The notes: generated by a model not told the origin, from the letters alone. Counted from the first letter of the stretch, positions 7,391 through 17,202 are shown. The stretch is DNA of 64,000 bases from Oxobacter pfennigii (GCF_001317355.1 NZ_LKET01000043.1:1-64000); one strand, 5' to 3'. Numbers and translations: made by a program.

Positions 7391-8797
7391 TTATGCTTCC
7401 AAAAGGAAGGCTTCATATGCTCTGCAGGTTTCGTATATGTCGGCCTTGCTTGCAATCTCCCAGGGAGCATGCATGTTATGAAGGGCTATTCCGCAGTCTA
7501 TAACCTCCATGTTATATTCTGCCAGAATGCTTGCAATTGTTCCGCCCCCGCCGGCGTCCACCTTACCAAGTTCTGCTGTCTGCCAAGTAATATCATGTTT
7601 TTCCATTATGCTTCTTAGATGTGCTATATATTCGGGATTCGCATCATTGGAACTGACTTTACCTCTTGCGCCGGTGTATTTACTGAATACAACACCCTTT
7701 CCGAAATATGCTGCATTTCTTTTTTCCATGGGAGATGGATAATTTGGGTCAAAGGCCGCATTGACATCGGACGAGAGCATTTTTGATGAAGCCAGGGCCC
7801 TTCTTAATTTAAGCTCGCTGTAATCCCCTGTTAAACTCATTATCTCAGCTACTATGTTTTCGAAGAATTTTGAATTCATGCCGGTAGCGCCGTCACTCCC
7901 TGTTTCTTCCTTGTCAACAAAGAGGGCAACACAGGTTTTGTCGGGGTTTTTTATGGCCATCATGGCTTCAAAGGAAGTATAGGCACAAATTCTGTCATCA
8001 TGGCCATAGCCCATTACCATGCTCCTGTCCAATCCATAGTCTCTCGCCTTTCCAGCAGGGACTATTTCAATTTCTGCAGAAACAAAATCCTCTTCGGTCA
8101 TTCCGTATTTTTCATGTAAAAGCTCCAGTATATTACTCTTTACCCTTTCCTTTGCATCCTTGTCTGTGACAGGCATGCTGCCTATGCATATATCGAGGTC
8201 TTCGCCTTCGATTGCCTTAGAAATCTTCTTTTCCATCTGTTCAGCGGCAAGATGTATCAAAAGGTCTGATATACCCACGACCGGGTCCTTCTCATCTTCG
8301 CCTATTACTATTTCAACCAAAGATTCGTCTTTTTTTGCAACAACTCCGTGAATAGAGAGGGGAAGTGTAACCCACTGATATTTTTTAATGCCGCCGTAGT
8401 AGTGGGTATCCAGCATTGCAAGGTCATTTGACTCATACAGCGGATTTGGTTTTAAGTCCAGCCTTGGAGAGTCAATATGGGCGCCTAAAATTCTCAGGCC
8501 TTTTTCAATAGGCTCTTTTCCTATGTTGAAAAGTGCCAAAGCTTTACCTTTGTTATTATAATAGAAGCAATCGCCCTTATTTATGGGAGTACCGTTTTTT
8601 ATTGCGTCTTCTATATCTTTATAGCCTTGTTTTTTTGCCAGTTCAATGAAGCCTTTTACACATTCTCTTTCAGTCTTGCATTGTGACAGAAAATCTTTAT
8701 ATCTGTCCGATAAAGCAAATACTTTATCTAGATCATCCTTGGTATATTTGTCCCAGGCAACCTGGTATTTTTTTTCGAGATTATTTTCCTGTGCCAT
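7391..8797 (-). CDS. M18 family aminopeptidase (aminopeptidase 1)
   Basis: A cytosolic zinc aminopeptidase of 468 residues that removes N-terminal residues from peptides. Metal and catalytic motifs are in order: AHIDSPRLDLK, the acidic DKEETGSDGATG, SSDVNAAFDPNYP and a late ALHNMHAPWEIASKAD that supplies the last histidine. Length and motif order fit the M18 aminopeptidase 1 subfamily. The start ATG at 8797 has GGAGGAAAAGG upstream. It is probably a single-gene transcript. Confidence 0.93.
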   Translation of the reverse strand: MAQENNLEKKYQVAWDKYTKDDLDKVFALSDRYKDFLSQCKTERECVKGFIELAKKQGYKDIEDAIKNGTPINKGDCFYYNNKGKALALFNIGKEPIEKGLRILGAHIDSPRLDLKPNPLYESNDLAMLDTHYYGGIKKYQWVTLPLSIHGVVAKKDESLVEIVIGEDEKDPVVGISDLLIHLAAEQMEKKISKAIEGEDLDICIGSMPVTDKDAKERVKSNILELLHEKYGMTEEDFVSAEIEIVPAGKARDYGLDRSMVMGYGHDDRICAYTSFEAMMAIKNPDKTCVALFVDKEETGSDGATGMNSKFFENIVAEIMSLTGDYSELKLRRALASSKMLSSDVNAAFDPNYPSPMEKRNAAYFGKGVVFSKYTGARGKVSSNDANPEYIAHLRSIMEKHDITWQTAELGKVDAGGGGTIASILAEYNMEVIDCGIALHNMHAPWEIASKADIYETCRAYEAFLLEA

Positions 8798-8984
8798 AAC
8801 CTTTTCCTCCTTTTTTAAATACAGTAAGATTTTATCATAAATTCCGGAATAAAGCTTAAAAAATTTTTCTTTCTTTATTCAATATACCCAATTTACGTAT
8901 AATTAGTATATAATATACTTTAAGCGCTTCTGCCTGTGGACGCTGATTTAATCGAAAATACATTATAGGAGAGGTTGAAGTAAA

Positions 8985-9881
8985 TTGGAGAATATAAATA
9001 CCGGTCAAACACAAAAGGCAAGATATAAAGCCATATTTTCCCTTGTAATAGCTGCCCTCATGTGGAGCACGGGAGGAGTACTCATTAAGCTTGTAAACTG
9101 GAACCCCATTGCTATATCCGGCTTAAGAAGCGCCATTGCAGCACTTGTAATATTGTGTGTTATTAAAAAACCCAAAATATCATTTTCATTTTATCAGATT
9201 GCAGGAGCAGTTGCATATACGTCGACCCTCATTCTCTTTGTTACGGCAAATAAAATGACTACCGCTGCCAATGCCATACTTCTTCAGTACACAGCCCCCA
9301 TATATGTTGCTATTTTCAGCGCATGGTTTTTAAAGGAGAAGATTACGCTTTTAGATTGGTTTACCATCTTTGCCGTCATCGGAGGAATGGTTCTTTTCTT
9401 CATGGACAGTGTGACGGCCGGAAACTTGACCGGAAACATACTGGCAATCCTAAGCGGTATCTGCTTTGCGGCATTGGCTATGCTTATGAGAAAGCAAAAA
9501 AATGAATCACCATTGGAATCTATTTTTATCGGCAACATAATGATTGCTCTGGTATCAATACCTTTTATGTTTAAGACCATGCCGGATACTAAAAGCCTTA
9601 TTGGGCTCTTTATATTAGGGGTTTTTCAGATTGGCATTCCCTATATTTTCTACTCCTACGCAATAAAAAACGTAACAGCATTAGAAGCTGTGCTGATACC
9701 TGTATTAGAGCCGGTTTTAAATCCTGTATGGGTTTTTCTTGTGGTGGGAGAAATACCGGGAGTATGGTCAGTTGTAGGCGGAATTATCGTTTTATTTTTT
9801 ATAACAGCCCGGTGTACAATTGTCGCTGTAAGAAGTCAAAAAAGCCGCCAACTATCAAGAGGTGGGGAAGTCTCCTGCTGA
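8985..9881 (+). CDS. EamA/DMT-superfamily transporter
   Basis: A membrane protein of 298 residues with ten predicted helices in two EamA repeats. The first contains LMWSTGGVLIKLV and the second LSGICFAALAMLM. The sequence PVLEPVLNPVWVFLVVGEIP near the end is a typical DMT signature. Such proteins export or import small metabolites; the substrate is unknown. TTG 8985 follows AGGAGAGG by about nine bases. It diverges from the M18 aminopeptidase gene. Confidence 0.9.
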   Translation: MENINTGQTQKARYKAIFSLVIAALMWSTGGVLIKLVNWNPIAISGLRSAIAALVILCVIKKPKISFSFYQIAGAVAYTSTLILFVTANKMTTAANAILLQYTAPIYVAIFSAWFLKEKITLLDWFTIFAVIGGMVLFFMDSVTAGNLTGNILAILSGICFAALAMLMRKQKNESPLESIFIGNIMIALVSIPFMFKTMPDTKSLIGLFILGVFQIGIPYIFYSYAIKNVTALEAVLIPVLEPVLNPVWVFLVVGEIPGVWSVVGGIIVLFFITARCTIVAVRSQKSRQLSRGGEVSC

Positions 9882-9926
9882 AGTTTATGATGACAATCTA
9901 GCCGCTATATGGAATTATATAATAAT

Positions 9927-9959
9927 GGCAATCCATTTTGACAGGATTGCCCCTTTTTT
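9927..9959 (+). terminator. terminator after the EamA gene
   Basis: GGCAATCC and GGATTGCC form a stem followed by CCTTTTTT. Further T-runs separated by GCCC follow to about 9980. Confidence 0.8.
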
Positions 9960-10059
9960 GCCCTTTTTGCCTCTTTTTTGCCCCCTAAAAAACCGGAGTA
10001 CTATTATAATTAATAATTAATCACCAAAAATTTTAATACCAGATAGGGAGTGTTTAATT

Positions 10060-10737
10060 ATGAGTAATACATACTCGCCAAGGACCAGAAAATTGCATGC
10101 AGCATGGGTGAATCTTTTTTCAGGCAGATCGAAAGCCACCAAAATTTCGGAGCAGGAAATTTCACAGCCGACTTCATTGTCGAAAGAGGAAACTATTAAT
10201 ATTTCAAAGGTGACTGACCCGAATACGGAATCAAGTCTGACAATGACTCAGAATACGGATTCCCACGAGTATACTGTAATCTCTGTAGATACAGAAATTT
10301 ATGGTTCCATAACAAGCCGGGCGGATATAATTATTATGGGTATCGTAAAAGGAAATATAACGAGTGATGAAAATGTGATAATATCGGGAACGGTGGAAGG
10401 TGATATAATTGGAGAATCTATTGTAGTACAAAACGGCAGTATTACCGGAAATGTTACAAGCAAAACTACCGTTATCGTGTCGGAGAATTCCATGATTGAT
10501 GGTGACATAAAATGTGATAAATTCAGCTTAAACGGCAATATTAAAGGAGATATTCAAGCATATTCCTCAGCTATATTAGGAAATATCGCCGTCATCCAGG
10601 GTAACTTGACGGCTCAATACCTTTCAATACAGGAAGGGGCCATTGTAAACGGCGCCATCAAGGTAAGCAGAGATGAGGAGCCAACAATGGAAGATATGTT
10701 TCAGAATGGTCTTAAGAAGCCTGTTGTTTTTGTTTAA
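10060..10737 (+). CDS. bactofilin-like polymer-forming protein
   Basis: From residue ~70 the protein is a right-handed beta-helix of the bactofilin (DUF583) type. Repeating short strands are visible, such as GSITSRADIIIMGIVKGN, VIISGTVEGDIIGE and IDGDIKCDKFSLNGNIKGD, with a Gly-Asp/Asn turn every 17-18 residues. The N-terminal ~65 residues are polar and low in complexity. Bactofilins form filaments at the membrane that affect cell shape. The protein has 225 residues and no signal peptide or membrane segment. The role here is inferred from fold alone. Confidence 0.85.
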   Translation: MSNTYSPRTRKLHAAWVNLFSGRSKATKISEQEISQPTSLSKEETINISKVTDPNTESSLTMTQNTDSHEYTVISVDTEIYGSITSRADIIIMGIVKGNITSDENVIISGTVEGDIIGESIVVQNGSITGNVTSKTTVIVSENSMIDGDIKCDKFSLNGNIKGDIQAYSSAILGNIAVIQGNLTAQYLSIQEGAIVNGAIKVSRDEEPTMEDMFQNGLKKPVVFV

Positions 10738-10965
10738 GCATCTTAGCTTAATACAACAGGTGCAGATGGCTATTTTAATTACATAGATTAAAATACGCAC
10801 ATTACCAGAAATTACACCATTTTATTGACAGACTCCTTTTTACTGGGTTAACTCCTCAGGGGTATTGAATGACTTGACACAGCATTACTATTATAGGCCG
10901 CTGCCGCTAAAGCGGCTTGTTTTTTGCAGCAGGTGCTTAATCTGAAGCTTATTGCAGCCTCGATC
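10738..10965. other. gap between convergent genes
   Basis: About 230 bases without a gene. Apart from the hairpin at 10903-10926 I see nothing functional. TTGACA occurs twice (about 10825 and 10874) but no convincing promoter or gene follows. Confidence 0.5.
10903..10926 (+). terminator. terminator between convergent genes
   Basis: GCCGCT and AGCGGC form a GC-rich stem followed by TTGTTTTTT on the plus strand. It faces the end of the bactofilin gene although it lies 165 bases beyond its stop. Confidence 0.7.
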
Positions 10966-13386
10966 TTATCTTTCGTTTCCTAAGTCAGGCTCTTTTCCCA
11001 ACCCTGCCTTCCGCGCATAAGCGATTGCCTGGCGGCGGTTTTGGAGTTGAAGTATTCTTAATATCTCGGCCATTTGGTATTTAACGGTTCTCTCGCTTAT
11101 AAAAAGCTTGGACGCTACCTCCTTGTATTTGTATTCTTTCGCTATCAGCGTTAGAATTTCAATCTGTCTTTTAGATAAGTATTTTTCGGGATCAACCGTA
11201 CTTGAGGCTGCCTCCTCAAGTATGTCATTTTCATTCCGTATGAGCTCATCCAAAATATGTGTAGCCAATTCTGGCGAGATTATAGCGGTATTTGAGGCCA
11301 GACTGTAAAGCTGATCAATAAACTCTTCGGTCCGAAGTCCCTTTAGTAAATATCCGGATGCCCCGTTTTGAATGGCTGTGAGAAGATCCAGCTCCTGGTC
11401 GGACATGGTCAGGATTACGATTTTAATTTCCGGTATTTCAGCCTTGATTAACCGGGTGGCGATCAGGCCGTTGCATCGGGGCATCTGAAGGTCCATAAGG
11501 ATCATTTCTGGATGCAGTAAACGGGCTTTCTCCAGAGCTTCCATGCCGTCCCTTGCCGTTCCGACGACCTCAAATCCTTTGGAGCCGATTAAAGTTTGCA
11601 ATCCTTCTATGAACAGAACGTGGTCATCCGCCAATAAGACTCTGATTTTAGCGTGTTTTACAGCAGCATCAACTCCAAGCCCTTCGACTTCCGCTCCTCC
11701 GCATCGATCAGCAAAGTCTGGAATGGATACTATCACCGTGGTGCCATGTCCTAGCGCAGTGTTTATTCGGATTTCTCCGCTGATTTGCTGTGTGCGCTCA
11801 CGCATCACTTCAAGGCCGAAAGAAAATTCTCCGGTAGTAAGCTTTTCGGGGTCAAACCCCACTCCGTCGTCAGCCACTGAAATCAAGATTTGCCGGTCTT
11901 TTTTCTCAAAAGAAACTGTTGCTTTGCTGGCCTGGGCATGTTTGCGCACATTATTGAGAGCTTCCTTTATAATTCGGAAAAGCTGAACTTTTGCAGGAAG
12001 ATCCAGTTCATTCTCAGTAAGGTTATCCGGATTTTTCATGTCAACCTGTATTTGAAAGTTATGCTCAAAGTGGATCAGATATTGTTGTAAGGCAGCAAAA
12101 AAACCTTCTTTGAAAAATAAAGTGGTTTTAACTTCGTAAATAAACTCTCTGACCTCAGTGTTAGCTTCCATGATAACCTGGGACAAACAGTCAAGGCTGC
12201 GGCCAATTGCCTCAAACTGGCCTGCTTTGAGCATATCCCTCATGGTCTGTATTTGGATGTTGGTGTAACCTAAGACCTGTCCCAAGCTATCATGGAGTTC
12301 CCGGGCCAATCGCTCTCTTTCCTGTAAAACAAGTAAAGCCCGTTGCTGCTCAATTACCTGAGCTTCAACTGCTTTATTGACGGTGATGTCCTGTACGACT
12401 ACTATGTAACCTGCTGCTTTACAGCCGTCACTTAAACCTGAGAAGTAGGCTTCATAATGCCGTCCATTTCGGGAGAACTCACAGTAACTGACGGACTTAT
12501 CCCGGATAGCTGCGGTCAGCTCTGACCAGCTCGGCAAAGCCTTTTCAAAGACAAGGCCGGCCGCTTTGGACGATCTCAAACCGAAAAACGCTTCCGCCGC
12601 TGAGTTTAAGTCCATGATCCGATTGTGGTCGTCCAGGATCAACACTGCGCTGGTCATTTTTTCCATGACCGCATTACGGGGAACCGGAACGGCCTCCTGA
12701 GCCTGAAAACTAAATGCCAGGCCGGTGAGGACTGCGGCAATACCGATCACGACAGGTGTGAGATCATAATAAGCGAACATTGAACCTTGTGTGAATATAC
12801 TTAAAAAAATAAAAATCAAAACAGCAGCAGTCGTGGCAGCTATGGTAAAACCTTGTATCGGGTGCAAAAGCTCTCGGTTTAGGGCTGCCTTAACCTGAAC
12901 GGCTATCACGGCAAGGAGCAAAATACTACAGTAGGCGGTAATTATCCAATACCAGGGGCCGCAAATAAAGTATAATAACGGATACTCACCTGACATATCC
13001 AGCCACATCTGGCGATAGATCAGACCGTGATAGGAATTGGTAAGATTGAGAATATCAGTAATTATGGGTATAATAAGGAGTAACGATGGCTGACGCCGGG
13101 TGAACAGATTTTTTTTGCCCGCTACCCTCAAAGCCCATAACAACCAAATAACCGGTACCTTAAATCCCACGAAGTCATTGGAGGCGAGGTACCAAAAAGC
13201 CGCTGTTTTGATATCAGCTCCAGATATTTGAAGCGCATATCCGAGGCACCAAAAAATCACCATGGCCTGAGTGGCGATCCATAGTCGGCCGGCAACCCTC
13301 CTATATGTCGTATATGCCACAACTAGAAGCAGTACAGTTGCTGTGCCAATATAAACCCACATATGGGGGTTGTATTGAAAATGCAT
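10966..13386 (-). CDS. fused 7TM sensor histidine kinase and NarL/LuxR response regulator
   Basis: One polypeptide of 806 residues combines a whole two-component system. Residues 1-230 hold about seven membrane helices (HisKA_7TM type). Residues 240-335 are a PAS-like domain. The dimerisation domain has RELHDSLGQ with the phospho-accepting His near 365. The ATPase has an N-box EALNNVRKHA at 475-484 and DDGVGFD at 506-512. A receiver domain follows, with DD at 587-588, the acceptor Asp 632 (MDLQMP) and Lys 682. A LuxR-type helix-turn-helix lies at about 735-790 (LSKRQIEILTLIAKEYKYKEVASKLFISERTVKYQ). Such kinases and NarL regulators are normally separate genes. AAGGAGG precedes ATG 13386. The gene looks richer in GC than its neighbours, which suggests transfer. 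Confidence 0.92.
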   Translation of the reverse strand: MHFQYNPHMWVYIGTATVLLLVVAYTTYRRVAGRLWIATQAMVIFWCLGYALQISGADIKTAAFWYLASNDFVGFKVPVIWLLWALRVAGKKNLFTRRQPSLLLIIPIITDILNLTNSYHGLIYRQMWLDMSGEYPLLYFICGPWYWIITAYCSILLLAVIAVQVKAALNRELLHPIQGFTIAATTAAVLIFIFLSIFTQGSMFAYYDLTPVVIGIAAVLTGLAFSFQAQEAVPVPRNAVMEKMTSAVLILDDHNRIMDLNSAAEAFFGLRSSKAAGLVFEKALPSWSELTAAIRDKSVSYCEFSRNGRHYEAYFSGLSDGCKAAGYIVVVQDITVNKAVEAQVIEQQRALLVLQERERLARELHDSLGQVLGYTNIQIQTMRDMLKAGQFEAIGRSLDCLSQVIMEANTEVREFIYEVKTTLFFKEGFFAALQQYLIHFEHNFQIQVDMKNPDNLTENELDLPAKVQLFRIIKEALNNVRKHAQASKATVSFEKKDRQILISVADDGVGFDPEKLTTGEFSFGLEVMRERTQQISGEIRINTALGHGTTVIVSIPDFADRCGGAEVEGLGVDAAVKHAKIRVLLADDHVLFIEGLQTLIGSKGFEVVGTARDGMEALEKARLLHPEMILMDLQMPRCNGLIATRLIKAEIPEIKIVILTMSDQELDLLTAIQNGASGYLLKGLRTEEFIDQLYSLASNTAIISPELATHILDELIRNENDILEEAASSTVDPEKYLSKRQIEILTLIAKEYKYKEVASKLFISERTVKYQMAEILRILQLQNRRQAIAYARKAGLGKEPDLGNER

Positions 13387-13802
13387 GTATGATCCTCCTT
13401 CCGCCTGATTTATTTAGCAGTCAGTATTCAATAAGTTGCATCATACAAATTACCAAGGAGTGTGCGGGGCGTTTTTATGCCTGCCAGTAGTCGAAAAAAC
13501 GGTATGACATTCCGGACAAGATTTTCTGTGCCAACTCTGTTGATTTAAACAGTTTTAGCAGTTAACGAAGCTCATATGCATGTCTTCGCTATGTATTATA
13601 GCATATGCTGCGGTATGTGACCATTTTTTATCTTCAAATCGCCCTCTATCGGCAAAAAAGATAAAATGTCTTGGCTTTGTCGTTTTTTTAACTCAAATTT
13701 TGGACATCTTGAAAAATATACTTGGCAAAATATGCTGATTTGTATATCATTTCTTTTTTTTAGCAATAATAAAAACAACTATTGATTAGGGGAGTTGTTT
13801 TT
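13387..13802. other. intergenic region upstream of the kinase-regulator fusion
   Basis: About 415 bases between divergent genes without a recognisable gene. An AGTCGAAAAA element lies near 13487 and may be a partial Spo0A-box-like sequence. The promoters of both flanking genes must lie here, but I cannot place them with confidence. Confidence 0.4.
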
Positions 13803-14003
13803 ATGGATTTCAACGAATATCAGGTAATGGAAGATAAGGTATGTGATATAGAGCGGCAAATAAAAAACCTGATAGGATATTATAGTCAGTTTAAGGGCGT
13901 AATGGCTACTCAGCAAGAAATAGAAGTTTTAAATAAAATTGAACAACTGGAAGGACAGTTAAAAGAAGTAATTATATGTTTAAACTCATATGAAATTTTT
14001 TAA
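13803..14003 (+). CDS. small hypothetical coiled-coil protein
   Basis: A 66-residue acidic protein that is predicted to be fully helical (EDKVCDIERQIKNLIGYYSQF, then EVLNKIEQLEGQLKEVIICLN). The heptad-like spacing suggests a coiled coil. GGGGAG lies seven bases before ATG 13803, which supports this start over the upstream one. It has its own terminator. I do not recognise the family and assign no function. Confidence 0.65.
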   Translation: MDFNEYQVMEDKVCDIERQIKNLIGYYSQFKGVMATQQEIEVLNKIEQLEGQLKEVIICLNSYEIF

Positions 14004-14005
14004 GT

Positions 14006-14046
14006 CCTGCTTTCTTTTTATGAAGAAGGCAGGTTTGATTTTTTAC
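14006..14046 (+). terminator. terminator after the small coiled-coil gene
   Basis: CCTGCTTTCTT and AAGAAGGCAGG form a stem followed by TTTGATTTTTT. Confidence 0.8.
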
Positions 14047-14111
14047 ATATATTTTATAATGAATTTGCATGGTAGCTTTCATATCACAATGTTTCATAAT
14101 GAGGTGATTTT

Positions 14112-15266
14112 ATGGAGTCCTTGCTTTTAAAAAATTGTTTGTTAACGGATGATAATGATGATATATTTATTAAAAATATATTTATTGAAAATGGAAAAAT
14201 AAAAGAAATCACTGATAAAGAGCTTACGGAAGAGAAAAATACTGAAGTAGTGGATATAAAAGAAAATCACGTCCTTCCAGGGCTCATTGACTGTCACACC
14301 CACTTAGGAATTATCGAAGAGGGAACAGGCAAAATAGGCATTGATAATAATGAGACTTCTGAACCTGTTACACCTCATTTAAGAGGCATAGATGCCATAA
14401 ATCCACTGGATATGGCATTTCATGACGCTGTTAAAGCCGGTATAACCTGTGTTATGAGCGGTCCCGGCAGCAACAATGTTGTAGGCGGTCAAAATGTTGC
14501 CATAAAAACCTCAGGTTCTATAATCGATGAAATGATAGTCAAAAATCCGGTAGGGTTAAAGATAGCCTTTGGGGAAAACCCCATGAATACTTACGGTGCC
14601 GACAGCAAATGCCCTGTGACGAGGATGGGCACAGCAGCACTTATAAGAGAGCTTTTTATGAGAACACAGGATTATATGGAGCTGAAGGAAAGAGGTAAAA
14701 TAAAAGAGAGAAATATAAGGCTGGAGGCGGTTATTCCCCTTTTAAAAAATAAAATATCCCTTCGTGCCCATGCCCACAGGGCGGATGATATTGTAACCGC
14801 CGTGAGGATAGCCGATGAATTCAACATTAAAAAGCTGGTTATAGAGCATGGTACCGAAGCTCATCTTGTAAAGGAGTATTTAAGGGATAGAAACATTCCG
14901 GTTGCTTTTGGCCCCATACTCACACCCAGAATAAAGATGGAGCTTAAGAGAAGAAAATATAATGCATCACTTGAACTATTGGACTGCGGCGTCAAGGTGG
15001 CGCTGATAACGGACCACCCTTACAATTCCATAGAGCAATTAAGGATGGTGGCTATTCTTGCGGTATCCGAAGGGCTGTCCCAGAGGATGGCAATTAGGTG
15101 CATCACAGGACATCCGGCGGAAATACTTGAATGCCAGCATAAAATAGGAAATATTAAAAAAGGGTATGACGCGGATATTGCAGTCTTTGACGGCAATCCA
15201 ATGGATATAAATTCTAAAGTTGTAATGACCATAATAAACGGAAGGATAGTATACAATAAATTATAA
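14112..15266 (+). CDS. amidohydrolase family protein
   Basis: A metal-dependent amidohydrolase of 384 residues with the TIM-barrel motifs in order: LPGLIDCHTHLGI near residue 57 (HxH), SLRAHAHRADDI near 217, IEHGTEAHL near 243 and ITDHPYNS near 300 (the catalytic Asp). The C-terminal GYDADIAVFDGNPM is the usual end of imidazolonepropionase-like amidohydrolases. The substrate cannot be told from sequence. The start at ATG 14112 has GAGGTGATTTT upstream. The methyltransferase gene follows 24 bases downstream, so they may be co-transcribed. Confidence 0.9.
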   Translation: MESLLLKNCLLTDDNDDIFIKNIFIENGKIKEITDKELTEEKNTEVVDIKENHVLPGLIDCHTHLGIIEEGTGKIGIDNNETSEPVTPHLRGIDAINPLDMAFHDAVKAGITCVMSGPGSNNVVGGQNVAIKTSGSIIDEMIVKNPVGLKIAFGENPMNTYGADSKCPVTRMGTAALIRELFMRTQDYMELKERGKIKERNIRLEAVIPLLKNKISLRAHAHRADDIVTAVRIADEFNIKKLVIEHGTEAHLVKEYLRDRNIPVAFGPILTPRIKMELKRRKYNASLELLDCGVKVALITDHPYNSIEQLRMVAILAVSEGLSQRMAIRCITGHPAEILECQHKIGNIKKGYDADIAVFDGNPMDINSKVVMTIINGRIVYNKL

Positions 15267-15290
15267 ATTACTTAGATTTGGAGAGGTATT

Positions 15291-16442
15291 ATGAAGCAGT
15301 TTGAATTAATTGCAACTTCAGCCTTTGGACTGGAATCAGTCCTCGCAGAGGAGATTAAAAAATTAGGCTACGAGGATATAAAGGTTGAAAACGGGAGGGT
15401 GGAGTTTAAAGGCGATGAGGGGGCAATTGCAAGATGCAACCTGTGGCTTAGAACCGCCGACAGAGTTTTAATCAAGGTTGGAGAATTTGAAGCCTTAAGC
15501 TTTGAAGAACTATTTGAAAAAACAAAAGCCCTAACCTGGCCGGATTACATACCCGTTAATGCAAATTTCCCTGTAGCTAAGGCCAAGTCTGTAAAATCAA
15601 AGCTTTTCAGCCTGTCGGATTCCCAGGCTATTGTAAAAAAAGCCGTGGTTGAGAGTATGAAGAAAAAGTATAATAGGGAGTGGTTTGAAGAGACTGGCCC
15701 AATGTATTCCATACAAGTATCAATATTAAAGGATGTTGCAACCCTCACTATAGATACAAGCGGAGTGGCATTGCATAAAAGAGGATACAGAAAGCTAAAC
15801 AACGAGGCTCCCATAAAGGAAACTCTGGCGGCAGGAATGGTGCTTTTAAGCAGGTGGAAATCAGACAGGCAGCTTATAGACCCGATGTGCGGTTCAGCTA
15901 CCATACCCATTGAAGCAGCCATGATAGGACTTAACATGGCTCCCGGAAGCAGACGTAATTTCGAATGTGAAAACTGGCCTATTATACAAAGTGGGGTATG
16001 GAAAACCGCCAGAGAGGAAGCCATGGATCTCTTTAATTATGAATCGGAGTTTAAGATTTTAGGATCTGATATAGACGGGCAAGTTTTAAGAAATGCCCGG
16101 CACAATGTGGATCATTTCGGGCTTTCAGATTACATTTATTTTCAAAAGCTTTCGGTTTCAGAATTAAAATCCAGCAAAAAATATGGTTACATAATAAGCA
16201 ATCCTCCTTATGGAGAAAGACTGGGGGAGAAAAGGGAAGTAGAGGAATTATATAAGACTATGGGCAGGGTATTTAATAATCTGGAGGATTGGTCGTATTA
16301 TATTCTAACAGCTCATTCTGATTTTCAAAAATTATTTGGCAAAAAAGCAGATAAAAACAGGAAGCTATATAATGGCAGGCTGCTCTGCTATTATTATCAA
16401 TACTTCGGCGCAAGGCCGCCCAAACAGAAAAGTCCTGATTAA
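15291..16442 (+). CDS. THUMP-domain class I SAM-dependent RNA methyltransferase (RlmL/YpsC type)
   Basis: The protein has an N-terminal ferredoxin-like and THUMP region (about residues 1-155), then a Rossmann methyltransferase domain. Visible motifs are IDPMCGSATIPIEAA near residue 197 and IISNPPYGERLG near 302, the NPPY motif of N2-guanine or N6-adenine methyltransferases. RlmL-type enzymes methylate G2445 of 23S rRNA. The length of 383 residues matches the single-domain YpsC form without the RlmK half. GGAGAGG lies just before ATG 15291. Confidence 0.9.
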   Translation: MKQFELIATSAFGLESVLAEEIKKLGYEDIKVENGRVEFKGDEGAIARCNLWLRTADRVLIKVGEFEALSFEELFEKTKALTWPDYIPVNANFPVAKAKSVKSKLFSLSDSQAIVKKAVVESMKKKYNREWFEETGPMYSIQVSILKDVATLTIDTSGVALHKRGYRKLNNEAPIKETLAAGMVLLSRWKSDRQLIDPMCGSATIPIEAAMIGLNMAPGSRRNFECENWPIIQSGVWKTAREEAMDLFNYESEFKILGSDIDGQVLRNARHNVDHFGLSDYIYFQKLSVSELKSSKKYGYIISNPPYGERLGEKREVEELYKTMGRVFNNLEDWSYYILTAHSDFQKLFGKKADKNRKLYNGRLLCYYYQYFGARPPKQKSPD

Positions 16443-16481
16443 GTTCTAATGTAATTAAGTTAAGGCCAAATCCGTGCTTTA

Positions 16482-16530
16482 AAAAATACCCCTGACTATT
16501 TTCGAAAAATAGTCAGGGGTATTTTTTATC
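16482..16530 (+). terminator. strong terminator after the methyltransferase gene
   Basis: AAATACCCCTGACTATTTT and AAAATAGTCAGGGGTATTT form a near-perfect long stem followed by T residues. Confidence 0.92.
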
Positions 16531-17070
16531 TGTTCATTTGTGAGTAATTATTAAGAGTTATTTGTTTTATCAGTGAAAGCTGTTATAATCTTTGTGGGAA
16601 TTACAAATAGGAATTTGATGCAAAAAGTATTTGTATTTTCCTTCGTACAAAATACAAATAAACAAAGATACAAGTAGATTTCGCAGAAATCACATTGGCT
16701 ATAACAAAATAGAGATGTGTAAGGCATTGCACAGGTTATTGCAGATGTATTTGAAAATTACTTTAGTTCATCTGATAGTCAAAAAATATAAATTCTAAAT
16801 TGCTGATCAAGGTATGTGAATAGTAGGCCACCGTCGCATAAAAAGTAATCAGCAGACAGCGGATAATTACTGCCTACCGATACATATCACCCAGCTTCCC
16901 CACGGTTTAGAAAATGTCCCTATGACACCGTAGGGAAGTTCAGGTTTTTTTGTTTACCGTCAGCTACAAATTTATTTATTATTATTGAAAAAATTTTACT
17001 GTTTTTCATAAAGAATGGCTTATTTACTTGAATATATGGAATTTTATAAAAATACCCTACTAATACAAAA
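16531..17070. other. intergenic region without a gene
   Basis: About 540 bases with no supported gene. CCCTA and TAGGG around 16918-16935 make a hairpin followed by a T-rich stretch, which may be a terminator for an unseen short transcript. A short run near 16635-16670 contains repeated ACAAATA. Otherwise I see nothing. Confidence 0.4.
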
Positions 17071-17078
17071 TATACAGG

Positions 17079-17107
17079 CTATATTAATTCTAATACGGCA
17101 CATAATA
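17079..17107 (+). promoter_or_regulatory. candidate sigma-G promoter of the first SASP gene
   Basis: CATAATA at 17101-17107 matches the forespore sigma-G -10 consensus. CTATA at 17079-17083, 17 bases upstream, resembles the -35 box. The region upstream of the second SASP gene (near 17550-17580) shares the ATACAGG.TATA segment, which suggests duplicated promoters. Confidence 0.5.
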
Positions 17108-17138
17108 CTATTACAATAACAAATTCGTTATTGTTTAG

Positions 17139-17202
17139 TTCAAAGGTTGAACCTCCTTGAACACAGTTTCGACAGCTTTGATTACATACTTTGAAGGGAG
17201 GT
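17139..17202 (+). promoter_or_regulatory. SASP leader hairpin that can sequester the ribosome binding site
   Basis: TTCAAAGG (17139-17146) pairs with CCTTGAA (17155-17161). In an alternative fold ACCTCCTT (17151-17158) pairs with the ribosome binding site AGGGAGGT (17195-17202). The two folds cannot coexist. The second SASP leader keeps CAAGG (17591) and CCTTG (17606). Confidence 0.4.

Noticed and set aside
17167-17176. TTTCGACAG in the first SASP leader, an inverse match to the Spo0A core TGTCGAA
   Set aside because: A single core match in the leader of a forespore gene, without a second box, is probably chance.
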